Source of the DNA: Rhizobium lentis
Lineage (GTDB): Bacteria > Pseudomonadota > Alphaproteobacteria > Rhizobiales > Rhizobiaceae
NCBI RefSeq assembly: GCF_014200175.1
Contig: NZ_JACHBD010000005.1
Location: 124,001 to 188,000 of the forward strand
DNA length: 64,000 nucleotides
Reading direction: 5' to 3'
Made by a program: the position numbers and the translations under genes. Position 1 is the stretch's first letter. Every line of letters starts with the position of its first letter. The notes beneath the pieces are model-generated. The model had not been told where the DNA came from, did not search any database, and saw nothing but the letters and a program-made list of their open reading frames with translations. Positions 16,349-25,201 of the stretch are shown here, one piece after another.

Positions 16349-16460
16349 GGTGAGGGGCTCCGTGTTGCGGATAGAGGAGGTTGGGGTAGCGGTGGCCTGG
16401 GCACGGGGGGAGGCCGATGGCGGTAAGCACGGCCAGCTTCAGCAGTGTTCGTCGTTGCAT
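16341..16460 (-). pseudogene. Frame-broken Tat-like leader of the flavoprotein
   Basis: A 39-codon frame begins with a good ribosome site (CGAGGGTGCC before ATG at 16460) and reads MQRRTLLKLAVLTAIGLP, a twin-arginine, hydrophobic N-region. It then leaves frame at a run of six G (plus strand 16405-16410). With five G the frame would continue as AQATATPTSSIRNTEPLT straight into the MDDVIIIGG start of the flavoprotein. The simplest reading is that the ancestral protein was exported and that one inserted base, real or a sequencing error, has separated leader and enzyme. Confidence 0.5.
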
Positions 16461-16515
16461 GGCACCCTCGTGTTTTAAATTCATTCTTTGGCTTGCATAT
16501 TTCCGATACGTCATG

Positions 16516-16541
16516 GTATCTTAATTCAGGAATTAGGATAC
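16516..16541. promoter_or_regulatory. TetR-type operator between flavoprotein and TetR genes
   Basis: Inverted repeat with 12-base arms around AG: GTATCTTAATTC at 16516-16527 and GAATTAGGATAC at 16530-16541 (one mismatch). A shorter overlapping pair GATAC/GTATC lies at 16505-16520. It lies 20 bases before the TetR start and between two divergent units, as expected for a TetR autoregulatory operator controlling both. Confidence 0.65.
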
Positions 16542-16561
16542 TGTCAAGGACTAGAATTGTC

Positions 16562-17245
16562 GTGAACGAAATTAGTCAAGTCCGGCGCGGCCGGCCCGCC
16601 AACGAGGCGCTTGGCCAAACCATAGTCGACGCCGCATACGAACTCTTTGTGGAATTGGGTTTTCAAGCGACGACATTGGACAAGGTCGCCCAGAGAGCGA
16701 GGATATCCAAGCTCAGCATCTATCGGCACTTCGAGAACAAGGAGGCACTGTTCGGCGCGGCGATCGCGGCCCACTGCCATCAGTTTACACCACAGGCCCT
16801 TTTTGAAGGCGTCGACGGTTCGGCCGAAGATCAGCTCATGGCGGTGGGATCATCCCTGCTTCGCACGCTGCTGAACCCGGACGTCCGCAATGTCGAAGCC
16901 ATGGTCATGGCCGACAAGACGAATCAAAGATCGTTAAGCAAGCTCTTTTACGAAGGCGGCCCCGTCCATGTCATCGCCCAGATAGAGGACCTTTTACGTC
17001 AGCTGCATGCGAATGCGGTTCTGAACGTACCCGATCCTCGCCAGTCCGCCCGCTTGTTTGCCGCGCTTATCAAAGGATCCGATCTCCTGATTATCGCACG
17101 CTTCGATGAGGCGAGAGCGGAAGACGACAACGAAATCGAATCCTATTGCCGGTCGGCCGTCGCCATGTTCATCGCCGCTCACGGTGGCAACAACGCGAAG
17201 GCGGATAGCTGGGTCGGAACAGACCAGACGAAGGACATAGTATGA
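16562..17245 (+). CDS. TetR-family transcriptional regulator
   Basis: A 227-residue repressor. The N-terminal helix-turn-helix reads AAYELFVELGFQATTLDKVA then ARISKLSIYRHFENKEALFG, residues ~22-63. The C-terminal ligand domain has the AefR-like helix set seen in regulators of drug or aromatic compound genes. I start it at the GTG at 16562, right after the operator, because longer frames would translate through the palindrome. Its stop overlaps the next gene's ATG (ATGA), so the methyltransferase is co-translated. Confidence 0.88.
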   Translation: MNEISQVRRGRPANEALGQTIVDAAYELFVELGFQATTLDKVAQRARISKLSIYRHFENKEALFGAAIAAHCHQFTPQALFEGVDGSAEDQLMAVGSSLLRTLLNPDVRNVEAMVMADKTNQRSLSKLFYEGGPVHVIAQIEDLLRQLHANAVLNVPDPRQSARLFAALIKGSDLLIIARFDEARAEDDNEIESYCRSAVAMFIAAHGGNNAKADSWVGTDQTKDIV

Positions 17246-18105
17246 CAGAGGAAAATGTTTCTCAGGTAGCCGACTGGAAAGGCCAAAGCGGGGAGCGCTG
17301 GGTCGCTTATCAGGCCCGGCTCGATGCCATGATGGCAGTGTTCGGCCATGCCGCGATCGAAGCCGCCGCGCCCGCCATGGGCGAACGCGTGCTGGACGTC
17401 GGCTGCGGTGCAGGGGCGTCTAGCCTTGACCTGGCCACCCGCGTCGGCGCGGGAGGGCATGTGCTGGGCGTGGACATATCCGAACCGCTGATCGATAGAG
17501 CACGCGCGCTAGCGCCGCAGGATACGCCGGCCCTGTTCCAGGTGGCCGACGCCAGCAGCGCCGAGTTCCCCGAGGGCGCGTTCGACATCCTGTTCTCGCG
17601 CTTCGGAGTGATGTTCTTTGACGATCCTACGGCGGCGTTCGCGCATATGCGCCGTGCGCTCAAGCCGGGCGGGCGGGTCGCTTTCGTCTGCTGGCGCGGC
17701 ATGGCCGAGAACGATTGGGTGCGCTTGCCGATGGGCGCGATCAAGGGCATCCTCCCGCCGATGGCGCCACCCGATCCCGAAGTGCCCGGCCCGTTCTCGT
17801 TTGGCGACCGGGGGCGGGTGGCGCGTATCCTGACGGCGGCTGGCTTCACCGATATCGCTATCGCGCCCTTCGATGCTTCCATCCCGTTCGGCGAGGGCGG
17901 GACGCGGGACGCGGCGATCGACGACGCGGTGAAGATGACACTCGAGGTCGGCCCGCTGTCGCGCGCGCTCGCTGATCAGTCAGACGACATCCGCGCCCGC
18001 GCCTCGGCCGCGGTTCGTGCCGCCTTCGCGGACCGCGCCGGCGAGCGGTCGGTGGTGATCGACGGCGCGGCGTGGATCGTCACGGCGCGCAATCCGGCAA
18101 GCTGA
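17242..18105 (+). CDS. Class I SAM-dependent methyltransferase
   Basis: A 287-residue Methyltransf_11/25-type enzyme. SAM motif I is VLDVGCGAGASSLDLATRVG at residues ~48-67, the acidic motif II is GVDISEPLIDRAR, and motif III FDILFSRFGVMFFDDP is followed by MRRALKPGGRVAFVCWRG. The remaining C-terminal part probably forms a substrate lid. Translated in overlap with the TetR gene. Its substrate is unknown; linkage to a GST, an ICMT-like protein and a flavoprotein suggests small-molecule detoxification or modification. Confidence 0.87.
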   Translation: MTEENVSQVADWKGQSGERWVAYQARLDAMMAVFGHAAIEAAAPAMGERVLDVGCGAGASSLDLATRVGAGGHVLGVDISEPLIDRARALAPQDTPALFQVADASSAEFPEGAFDILFSRFGVMFFDDPTAAFAHMRRALKPGGRVAFVCWRGMAENDWVRLPMGAIKGILPPMAPPDPEVPGPFSFGDRGRVARILTAAGFTDIAIAPFDASIPFGEGGTRDAAIDDAVKMTLEVGPLSRALADQSDDIRARASAAVRAAFADRAGERSVVIDGAAWIVTARNPAS

Positions 18106-18124
18106 CACACGGATTAGCAGAGGT

Positions 18125-18152
18125 AGACGCCCCCCCGTGGAGCCGGGCGTCT
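18125..18152 (+). terminator. Hairpin after the methyltransferase gene
   Basis: AGACGCCC at 18125-18132 pairs perfectly with GGGCGTCT at 18145-18152 around a 12-base loop, followed by TTGG. The T tract is short, so it may be a weak intrinsic terminator or a transcript-end stabiliser. The remainder of the gap to the convergent soxG gene shows no gene. Confidence 0.5.
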
Positions 18153-18282
18153 TTGGCCGGTCAGCGGGACCGGATGAGGGCGTATTCGCCGGCAATCTCG
18201 GTCTCGGACGTGAACGCCAATCGTCGCTTTCACTCATGGGGCAACCCCTTGGCGCGATGACAGGGAGGATGGCCTTTGCCGG

Positions 18283-18822
18283 CTATCCTCTTTCGGCGCT
18301 CGCCGCCATATGAGAGAGTTCGTCCCAGAGGCTTTCGGCGAAGCTGCGCAGGACCGTGAGTTCGAAGCTGTCGTCGCCGGTGCGGGCGATCTGCACGGAG
18401 ATATGGCCGACCATCGTCATCGCCGAACTGCCTTCCGCAAAGACGGCGGGATCGAGATCGACGGCAGTGCCCTTTGATAGAAGCACGCGCGAAGACCGGC
18501 CGGAGATTCCGATGCGGACGCGCCCGTGGCTCTGGTCCGTGACGAAGGCTTTACCGGCAAGTGCTGCCGCAAGAGCGTCAAGACCGGTCAGCGCAAGCGG
18601 TTCGTCGCCGGCGACGAACCATTGGCGGAAGCCGACCTTGCGGATCGTACTGCTCGCAAGGCCTACCTTCGCCAGTTCGGCGGCAAGTGCGGTCGGCTCG
18701 ATCGCGCCGAGCACGTGCAGCAGATGGCCTTCCGGCAAGGCTTCCAGCAGGATGCCGGATCCTGTCATGCCGCTATATCTGGCGCCGGCGAGAACCGGTC
18801 TGTGCTGGGGAAGATCAGGCAT
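18283..18822 (-). CDS. soxG: Sarcosine oxidase-like gamma subunit (SoxG / MgdD type)
   Basis: A 179-residue protein homologous to the gamma subunit of heterotetrameric sarcosine oxidase, a GcvT-like fold (ALAGKAFVTDQSHGRVRIGI, VFAEGSSAMTMVGHISVQIA, RSFAESLWDELSHMA). The ATG at 18822 overlaps the soxA stop by eight bases, so translation is coupled; a longer frame beginning at 18885 would lie inside soxA. In N-methylglutamate dehydrogenase the homologous subunit is MgdD. Last gene of the leftward soxBDAG operon. Confidence 0.88.
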   Translation of the reverse strand: MPDLPQHRPVLAGARYSGMTGSGILLEALPEGHLLHVLGAIEPTALAAELAKVGLASSTIRKVGFRQWFVAGDEPLALTGLDALAAALAGKAFVTDQSHGRVRIGISGRSSRVLLSKGTAVDLDPAVFAEGSSAMTMVGHISVQIARTGDDSFELTVLRSFAESLWDELSHMAASAERG

Positions 18823-21769
18823 GGAGCTTCTCGTTTTCAGGGTCGACAAAGACGGGATGGCAGAGCACCCCCTCGGTGTATTCATTGTGCAGCCCGTTCC
18901 AGACCGTCACCTTCTCCCCGATGCGCTCCGGCCCGCGCTTGACGAGCGCCAGGCCGATCTTATGGCCGAGCGTCGGCGAAAAGGCGCTTGACGTGACGTA
19001 GCCCTGATCGTTTTCGAGCGTCGCCGCAGCGCCCTCGGCAAGAATATGCGAACCGGTGCGGAAGGTGCTTGCCGGATTGAGCGGCTTGACGCCGACCAGA
19101 CGCGGACGCCCGGGATCTTGCAGGCCCTCACGGGCGAGCATCGCCTTGCCGATGAAATCCGGCTTGGTGGAGGAAACCATGCGGCCGAAACCGAGATCGC
19201 CTGGGGTGACCGTGCCGTTGATCTCGGCATGGGTGACGTGGCCCTTTTCGATGCGCAAGACGCCGAGCGCTTCTGCGCCGTAGGCGTTGATGCCGTGTTT
19301 TTCGCCGGCTGCCATGATGGCGTCGGCAACGCTCTCGCCGTAGCCGGCCGGCACGGCAAGCTCGTAGGCGAGTTCGCCGGAGAAGGAGATGCGGAAGAGC
19401 CGGCCTTCGAGACGGCCGTCGAACAGCGAAACCTTGCGGGCGCTCATGAAGGGGAAGGCCGCGTCGGAGATGTCCTCATCGACGATCTCGGCGAGGATGG
19501 CGCGGGATTTCGGCCCGGCAACGGCCATCTGCGCCCATTGATCGGTCGAGGAGGCGAGGCAGACGTCGAGCTCCGGCCAGAGCGCCTGGGCGCAGAATTC
19601 GAGATGTGTGAGCACGCCGGCGGCAAGCGCCGTCGTCGTCGTCATGAAGAAATGCTCGTCGCTGAAGCGGCTGGTGGTGCCATCGTCATAGATGAAGCCG
19701 TCTTCGCGCAGCATGATGCCATAACGGGCCTTGCCGACCGCAAGCTTGGCGAAGCCGTTGCAATAGACCCGGTCGAGGAAGGCCGCGGCATCGCGGCCGA
19801 AGACTTCGATCTTGCCGAGGGTCGAGACGTCGCAGAGACCGGCATTCTTGCGGATATTCAGCACCTCGCGGTCGACGCTGTCGCGCCACGTCGTCTCACC
19901 GGCGCGCGGGAACCAGGAGGAACGATACCAGAGGCCGGTTTCGACGAAGACCGCGCCATTCTTTTTCGCCCAGCCGTGCAACGGCGATTTGCGCGCCGGC
20001 TGGAAATCTTTGCCGCGCGACGCCCCGGTCAGAGCGCCGAAAGAGACCGGCGTATAGAAAGGCCGGAAGGTCGTCGTTCCCACTTCGGCGGGCGAAACGC
20101 CGCGTGCCTCGGCAAGGATGCCGATGGCGTTGATGGTGGAAAGCTTGCCCTGGTCGGTCGCCATGCCGCTGGTGGTATAACGCTTGGCAAGCTCGACATG
20201 GCCGTAACCTTCGCGAACGGCAAGGCCAAGGTCCTTGAGATGCACGTCGTTCTGGTAATCGACGAAAGCCTTGCCCTTCGACCCTTTGACCGACCAGAGC
20301 GGCTTCGTGCGCTGAGCCGTCTCGGTGGCTGAGGCAAAGGCCGGTTCCGCTGCAAAGCCGATTGCCTTCAATGCGGCGGCAGCCTTTTCCGCGCCATCGC
20401 CGAGGCAGGCTGCAATCTGCTCGAGGCCGGCAGCCGAGCCGGCAACGGCAAGACCATCCTGCGCAGCCGGCGCCAGAAACGCCGCGGCCTCGTGCGACCA
20501 TTGGGGTTTACCGCCGCGATGGCAGGCAAGATGGATGATCGGGCTCCAGCCCCCCGACATGGCAAGTGCATCGGCTTCGATGCGGCGAATGCCGTCTTCG
20601 CTCTGGATGTTGACGCCACGCAGGCGCTTGCCGCCGAACGCATCGATCACCCGGGCGCCCGTCAGCACCTGGGCGCGGCCCTGCCAGCTTTCGGCCGTCT
20701 CCGCCCGGCTGTCGACGATCGCCGCAACGGCGAGGCCGGCGGCTTCGAGGTCGGCGGCGGTGCGGTAACCGGCATCGTTGGTGGTGAAGATCACCGTACT
20801 TGTGCCCGGCGCCACCGCCTGCCGGTTGAGATAGCTGCGCATGGCGCCCGCCATCATCACGCCGGGAATATCGTTGCGGCCGAAGACGAGCGGCCGCTCC
20901 TCGGCTCCTGTCGCCAGGATCGCCTGGCGGGCGATGATGCGCCACAATCGTTCGACGGGGCGCTCCGGATCGGGCGTCGCCACATGCTTCTGCACACGTT
21001 CGACGGCACCGAAGACATTATCGTCGTACCAGCCGAAAACGGTCATGCGCGGCAGGCGGCGGACATTTTCCAGCCCCTCGAGTTCGGTCAGCAGCTCGCC
21101 GACGAAAGTGTCCGCCGGCTTGCCCTCGATCGTGCCGCTCTCGGACAGCAGGCTGCCCCCGAGTTCGGCGCCTTCGTCGGCGAGGATGACGCGGGCGCCG
21201 GCGCGGCCGGCCGTCAGCGCCGCGGCAAGGCCGGCGGGGCCGGCGCCGATCACCAGCAGGTCGCAATGCGCCCAGCATTTCTCATAGGTGTCGGGATCGG
21301 CCTCATAGGAGGCTCTGCCGAGGCCGGCCGCCTTGCGGATCACCGGCTCGTAGAGTTTTTCCCAGAGCGCCGCCGGCCACATGAAGGTCTTGTAGTAGAA
21401 ACCGGCGCCGAGGAAAGGCGAGAGCAAGACGTTGACCGCGCCGACATCGAAGCCGAGCGAGGGCCAGCGGTTCTGGCTTCTGGCCGCCAGCCCCCCGTAG
21501 AGCTCGATCATGGTCGCGCGCGTATTCGGTTCGGTGCGCCCGCCGCTGCCTGTCGTCACCAGCGCGTTCGGTTCGGCCGCACCCGCCGTCAGGATGCCGC
21601 GTGGGCGGTGATATTTGAAGCTGCGGCCGACGAGCTGGATGCCATTGGCAAGCAGCGCGGAGGCGAGCGTATCGCCGGGATGGCCTTCCAGCGCATTGCC
21701 GTCGAAACTGAAGCCGAGTGTCATGGCGCGGTCGATGCGACCGCCGGAGGAAAGACGGAAGCTCGTCAT
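18815..21769 (-). CDS. soxA: Sarcosine oxidase-like alpha subunit (SoxA / MgdC type)
   Basis: Large 984-residue subunit. Residues 1-95 resemble the ferredoxin-like domain (FSFDGNALEGHPGDTLASAL, GRSFKYHRPRGILTAGAAEP). A Rossmann domain begins near 168 (DLLVIGAGPAGLAAALTAGR), with a second FAD contact near 275 (RIIARQAILATGAEERPLVF) and the C-terminal ~380 residues are a GcvT/tetrahydrofolate domain (DVSTLGKIEVFGRDAAAFLD, FSGELAYELAVPAGYGE). The enzyme oxidatively demethylates an N-methyl amino acid and passes the one-carbon unit to tetrahydrofolate. Start at ATG 21769 overlaps the soxD stop. Whether the substrate is sarcosine or N-methylglutamate is open. Confidence 0.93.
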   Translation of the reverse strand: MTSFRLSSGGRIDRAMTLGFSFDGNALEGHPGDTLASALLANGIQLVGRSFKYHRPRGILTAGAAEPNALVTTGSGGRTEPNTRATMIELYGGLAARSQNRWPSLGFDVGAVNVLLSPFLGAGFYYKTFMWPAALWEKLYEPVIRKAAGLGRASYEADPDTYEKCWAHCDLLVIGAGPAGLAAALTAGRAGARVILADEGAELGGSLLSESGTIEGKPADTFVGELLTELEGLENVRRLPRMTVFGWYDDNVFGAVERVQKHVATPDPERPVERLWRIIARQAILATGAEERPLVFGRNDIPGVMMAGAMRSYLNRQAVAPGTSTVIFTTNDAGYRTAADLEAAGLAVAAIVDSRAETAESWQGRAQVLTGARVIDAFGGKRLRGVNIQSEDGIRRIEADALAMSGGWSPIIHLACHRGGKPQWSHEAAAFLAPAAQDGLAVAGSAAGLEQIAACLGDGAEKAAAALKAIGFAAEPAFASATETAQRTKPLWSVKGSKGKAFVDYQNDVHLKDLGLAVREGYGHVELAKRYTTSGMATDQGKLSTINAIGILAEARGVSPAEVGTTTFRPFYTPVSFGALTGASRGKDFQPARKSPLHGWAKKNGAVFVETGLWYRSSWFPRAGETTWRDSVDREVLNIRKNAGLCDVSTLGKIEVFGRDAAAFLDRVYCNGFAKLAVGKARYGIMLREDGFIYDDGTTSRFSDEHFFMTTTTALAAGVLTHLEFCAQALWPELDVCLASSTDQWAQMAVAGPKSRAILAEIVDEDISDAAFPFMSARKVSLFDGRLEGRLFRISFSGELAYELAVPAGYGESVADAIMAAGEKHGINAYGAEALGVLRIEKGHVTHAEINGTVTPGDLGFGRMVSSTKPDFIGKAMLAREGLQDPGRPRLVGVKPLNPASTFRTGSHILAEGAAATLENDQGYVTSSAFSPTLGHKIGLALVKRGPERIGEKVTVWNGLHNEYTEGVLCHPVFVDPENEKLHA

Positions 21770-22047
21770 GCCGGTTCTCCGCCGAGCTTTGAAAGGGCGG
21801 CATCCCTGACGCGATGGACCTTATGGGTGGCGGTATCGCGTTCGACGATCAGCCAGCGGCGGCAACCGGCGGAATGGTGCCAATATTCGCTGTGGCGGCC
21901 GCGCGGATTGTCGCGCAGATAGACATATTTGAACCAGGCATCCGCACCGGCATCCGGCGCCGGCCTGACAAGGCTCGCATCGCCGCGGATCGAGAATTCC
22001 TCCTTCGGCCGGGCGCCGCAATGAGGACAGGAAATCAGGCTCACCAT
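21766..22047 (-). CDS. soxD: Sarcosine oxidase-like delta subunit (SoxD / MgdB type)
   Basis: Small 93-residue zinc-binding subunit. Cys7 and Cys10 (SCPHCGARP) and the later HHSAGCRRW supply the zinc ligands known in SoxD. Typical length for the family. The ATG at 22047 is chosen because the longer frame to 22224 runs into soxB and lacks family similarity. It begins 12 bases after soxB and overlaps soxA by four bases. Confidence 0.9.
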   Translation of the reverse strand: MVSLISCPHCGARPKEEFSIRGDASLVRPAPDAGADAWFKYVYLRDNPRGRHSEYWHHSAGCRRWLIVERDTATHKVHRVRDAALSKLGGEPA

Positions 22048-22058
22048 GTTGAGTGTCC

Positions 22059-23309
22059 TCAGTGCAGATTGGGCTGGGCGCCGACGCCCTTTTCGTCGAT
22101 CGGATAGCCGCGGGCGAAACGGTCGAGCCGGAAGGCGCGGGCCGTCTGATGAGGCGTGTTGCGGGCGATCAGATGGGCGTAGCAGAAGCCGGAGGCGGGC
22201 GTTGCTTTGAAGCCGCCGTAACACCAGCCGGCGTTGAGATAGAGATTGTCGATATGGGTGCGGTCGATGATCGGCGAGCCGTCCATGCTCATATCCATCA
22301 CCCCGCCCCAGGAGCGCAGGAAACGCACCCGCGAAAGCGAAGGGATCATCGCCACGCCGGCTTCGGCGACATGCTCGACGGTCGCCAGATTGCCGCGCTG
22401 GGCATAGGAATTATAGCCGTCGATATCGCCACCGAAGACAAGGCCGCCCTTGTCCGATTGGGACACATAAAAATGTCCGGCGCCGAAGGTGACGACATTA
22501 TCAATGAAGGGTTTCAGCCCTTCGGAGACGAAGGCCTGCAGCACATGGCTTTCGATCGGCAGGCGAAGGCCCGCCATATCGGCGACGACGGTGGAATTGC
22601 CGGCCGCCGCCAGCGCCAGCTTGGCGCAGCCGATGAAGCCCCTGCTGGTCTCGACGCCGGTGACCTGACCGTTTTCGGTGCGGATGCCGGTGACCTCGCA
22701 CTGGGTGATGATGTCGACGCCGCGGCTGTCGGCGCCGCGCGCATAACCCCAGGCGACGGCATCGTGGCGCACCGTGCCGCCACGCGGCTGGAACAGGGCG
22801 CCCATGACAGGGAAACGCGCATTGTCGAAATCGAGGAAGGGCAGTTTTGTGCGCACCGCCTGCCTATCGAGAAGCTCGGCATCGACACCGTGCAGCCGCA
22901 TGGCGTTGCCGCGGCGCGTATAGGCATCGCGCTGCGCATCGGAATGGAAGAGGTTGAGCACGCCGCGCTGCGAGACCATGGCGTTGAAATTGAAGTCCTG
23001 CTCCAGCCCTTCCCAAAGCTTCATCGACAGCTCGTAGAAGGGATTGTTGCCGGGAAGCAGGTAGTTTGAGCGGATGATCGTGGTGTTCCGGCCGATATTG
23101 CCGGAGCCGAGATAGCCCTTTTCGAGCACGGCGACATTGGTGACGCCGAATTCCCTGGCGAGGTAATAGGCGGTGGCAAGGCCATGCCCGCCACCGCCGA
23201 CGATGACCACATCGTAATGCGGCTTCGGCGCCGGGTCACGCCAGGCGGGCGTCCAGGCTTTGTTGCCGCGAAGGCCGTTGAGGAAAATCGAAAGAGCGGA
23301 ATAGCGCAT
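22059..23309 (-). CDS. soxB: Sarcosine oxidase-like beta subunit (SoxB / MgdA type)
   Basis: A 416-residue flavoprotein of the DAO family; beta subunits carry FAD and covalent FMN at the active site. The dinucleotide motif DVVIVGGGGHGLATAYYLAR is at residues ~33-52, preceded by the family-typical YSALSIFLNGLRGNKAWTPA; GRNTTIIRSNYLLPGNNPFY and SWGGVMDMSMDGSPIIDRTH are diagnostic of SoxB. First gene of the leftward operon and divergent from glxA. The 87-base gap to glxA must hold both promoters. Confidence 0.93.
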   Translation of the reverse strand: MRYSALSIFLNGLRGNKAWTPAWRDPAPKPHYDVVIVGGGGHGLATAYYLAREFGVTNVAVLEKGYLGSGNIGRNTTIIRSNYLLPGNNPFYELSMKLWEGLEQDFNFNAMVSQRGVLNLFHSDAQRDAYTRRGNAMRLHGVDAELLDRQAVRTKLPFLDFDNARFPVMGALFQPRGGTVRHDAVAWGYARGADSRGVDIITQCEVTGIRTENGQVTGVETSRGFIGCAKLALAAAGNSTVVADMAGLRLPIESHVLQAFVSEGLKPFIDNVVTFGAGHFYVSQSDKGGLVFGGDIDGYNSYAQRGNLATVEHVAEAGVAMIPSLSRVRFLRSWGGVMDMSMDGSPIIDRTHIDNLYLNAGWCYGGFKATPASGFCYAHLIARNTPHQTARAFRLDRFARGYPIDEKGVGAQPNLH

Positions 23310-23396
23310 GGGTCAATCCGAAAAGAACGGGTGCATGATGCCAGAAAGGCCGGGATCGACTTGCGCAATAGGGACTTGAATGGTTAGAAAAGAGAC

Positions 23397-24356
23397 ATGT
23401 CCTCCTCCGATAATCGAAACGTCCAGGAGATCGGTTTCATCCTGATCCCGGGATTCGCGCTGATGTCCTATGCCTCGGCGACCGAGCCGTTACGCGCGGC
23501 AAACCTTCTGGCTGGCCGCGAGATTTATCGTCTGTCGATCTTCTCCCCGGAGGGCGCGCCGGCGCTCTCTTCCTCGGGCGTCAGTGTGCCCGCCGAACCT
23601 CTTCCGGCCCGGGGCTCCGGGCCCGGCACCGCCTTCGTCTGCGCCGGCGGCTCGCCGCGGGACTGGCGTTATCCCGGCGTGCTTGCCTGCCTCAGGCAGC
23701 TGGCGCGCGAAGGTGTCAGGATCGGCGGCATTTCGGGCGGTCCCTATCTGATGGCCGCCGCCGGACTGCTCGCCGGTCGCGACTTCACCATCCATTGGGA
23801 ACATGCGGCGGCGCTTCTTGAAGCCTTCCCGGATCTCACACCGCGCCAGGCGCGCTTCATGATCGACGGCAACCGCATCACCTGCGGCGGCGGCATCGCC
23901 CCGCTCGACATGATGCATGTGCTGATCGCCGAACGGATGGGACCGGATTTTGCCCGCCGCGTCAGCGACTGGTATCTTCACACGGAGGTCAACGAGCCGG
24001 CAGCCCCGCAGCGCGCCTCGCTCGCCGAACGCTACGGCGTCCACCACCCCGGCCTGCTCACTGTTCTCGAGCGGATGGAAGAGACGATCGAGATGCCGCT
24101 CGACCGCGCCGCCATGGCGCGTATCGCCGGTGTCACTCCCCGTCACCTTGATCGGCTTTTTTCAGGCCAGCTCGGCACGACCTTTCTCGACCAATATCAT
24201 AGGATCAGGCTTCAGCATGCCCATCGCCTGCTGAAGCAGAGCCCGCTTTCCATCTCGGAGATCGCGGTCGCCACCGGTTTTTCCAGTTTGAGCCATTTTT
24301 CCCGCATGTTCCGCACCGTCTATGGCATGGCTCCGAGTGAGGCGCGGCGGGATTGA
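23397..24356 (+). CDS. glxA: GlxA-family AraC-type transcriptional regulator
   Basis: A 319-residue regulator with an N-terminal DJ-1/PfpI-like domain (IGFILIPGFALMSYASATEP, GISGGPYLMAAAGLLAGR; the usual Cys is replaced, so it is a ligand rather than enzyme domain) and a C-terminal AraC helix-turn-helix pair (MARIAGVTPRHLDRLFSGQL, ISEIAVATGFSSLSHFSRMF). GlxA/GbdR/CdhR-type regulators sense betaine, carnitine or related methylated amines. Divergent from soxBDAG and upstream of glxBCD, so it probably activates both. Confidence 0.9.
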   Translation: MSSSDNRNVQEIGFILIPGFALMSYASATEPLRAANLLAGREIYRLSIFSPEGAPALSSSGVSVPAEPLPARGSGPGTAFVCAGGSPRDWRYPGVLACLRQLAREGVRIGGISGGPYLMAAAGLLAGRDFTIHWEHAAALLEAFPDLTPRQARFMIDGNRITCGGGIAPLDMMHVLIAERMGPDFARRVSDWYLHTEVNEPAAPQRASLAERYGVHHPGLLTVLERMEETIEMPLDRAAMARIAGVTPRHLDRLFSGQLGTTFLDQYHRIRLQHAHRLLKQSPLSISEIAVATGFSSLSHFSRMFRTVYGMAPSEARRD

Positions 24357-24433
24357 GTTTTCTTCAAGGTTGAGGAACCTTCACCAGGGCGATAGGTTGG
24401 CATCGGGACAAAAAGCAGGCGGGCGGGACATTT

Positions 24434-25111
24434 ATGACAACCAAGCGTGAAACGGCAGAACAACCGGACCATGGGGCACGCGCGCCCCTTTCCCAGGACC
24501 CGCACGCCGTTCGGGAACCGAAGGAAAACAACCTCGAAATGGCGATCGGCCATGAGGTGCGGGCCTACCGCAAGAAACTCGGCATCACGGTCACCGATCT
24601 CGCGGCCGCCACCGGCATTTCGCTCGGCATGCTGTCGAAGATCGAGAACGGCAACATCTCGCCTTCGCTGACGACGCTGCAATCGCTGTCGCGGGCGCTC
24701 GGCGTGCCGCTGACCGCTTTCTTCAGGCGCTACGAGGAACCGCGCAATGCCGTCTTCGTCAAGGCGGGAGAGGGCGTCGAGCTCGAACGGCGCGGCACGC
24801 GCGCCGGCCATCAATATAATCTGCTCGGCCATGTCGATAACAATTCGAGCGGCGTCATCGTCGAGCCCTATCTCATCACGCTGACGGCCGATTCCGACGT
24901 CTTCCCGACTTTCCAGCACGAGGGCATGGAGTTCCTCTACATGCTCGAGGGCGAGGTGGTCTATCGCCACGGCGACCAGCTCTTCCAGATGCAGCCGGGC
25001 GACAGCCTGTTCTTCGACGCCGATGCGCCGCATGGGCCGGAGCAGCTGGTGAAACTGCCGAGCCGGTATCTCTCGATCATCAGCTACCCCCAACAAGTCA
25101 TTAGAAGTTGA
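24434..25111 (+). CDS. XRE-family regulator with cupin domain
   Basis: A 225-residue regulator. A helix-turn-helix is seen at residues ~40-95 (VRAYRKKLGITVTDLAAATG, SLGMLSKIENGNISPSLTTL) and a C-terminal cupin_2 barrel at ~155-215 (FPTFQHEGMEFLYMLEGEVV, MQPGDSLFFDADAPHGPEQL). Such proteins (PuuR-like) often repress polyamine or amino-acid catabolism, with the cupin binding the inducer. It lies between glxA and glxB, same direction. The ATG at 24434 lacks a strong ribosome site; a downstream start near MAIGHEVRAYRKK is possible. Confidence 0.88.
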   Translation: MTTKRETAEQPDHGARAPLSQDPHAVREPKENNLEMAIGHEVRAYRKKLGITVTDLAAATGISLGMLSKIENGNISPSLTTLQSLSRALGVPLTAFFRRYEEPRNAVFVKAGEGVELERRGTRAGHQYNLLGHVDNNSSGVIVEPYLITLTADSDVFPTFQHEGMEFLYMLEGEVVYRHGDQLFQMQPGDSLFFDADAPHGPEQLVKLPSRYLSIISYPQQVIRS

Positions 25112-25201
25112 TATTGCCTTAAAAGAAAAATTTATTCCTCCCAGTTGAAGCCTGCAAACAGAGCTGTTACTCCTTTCGCAACATGAACGGAGGCACGCGC
25201 T

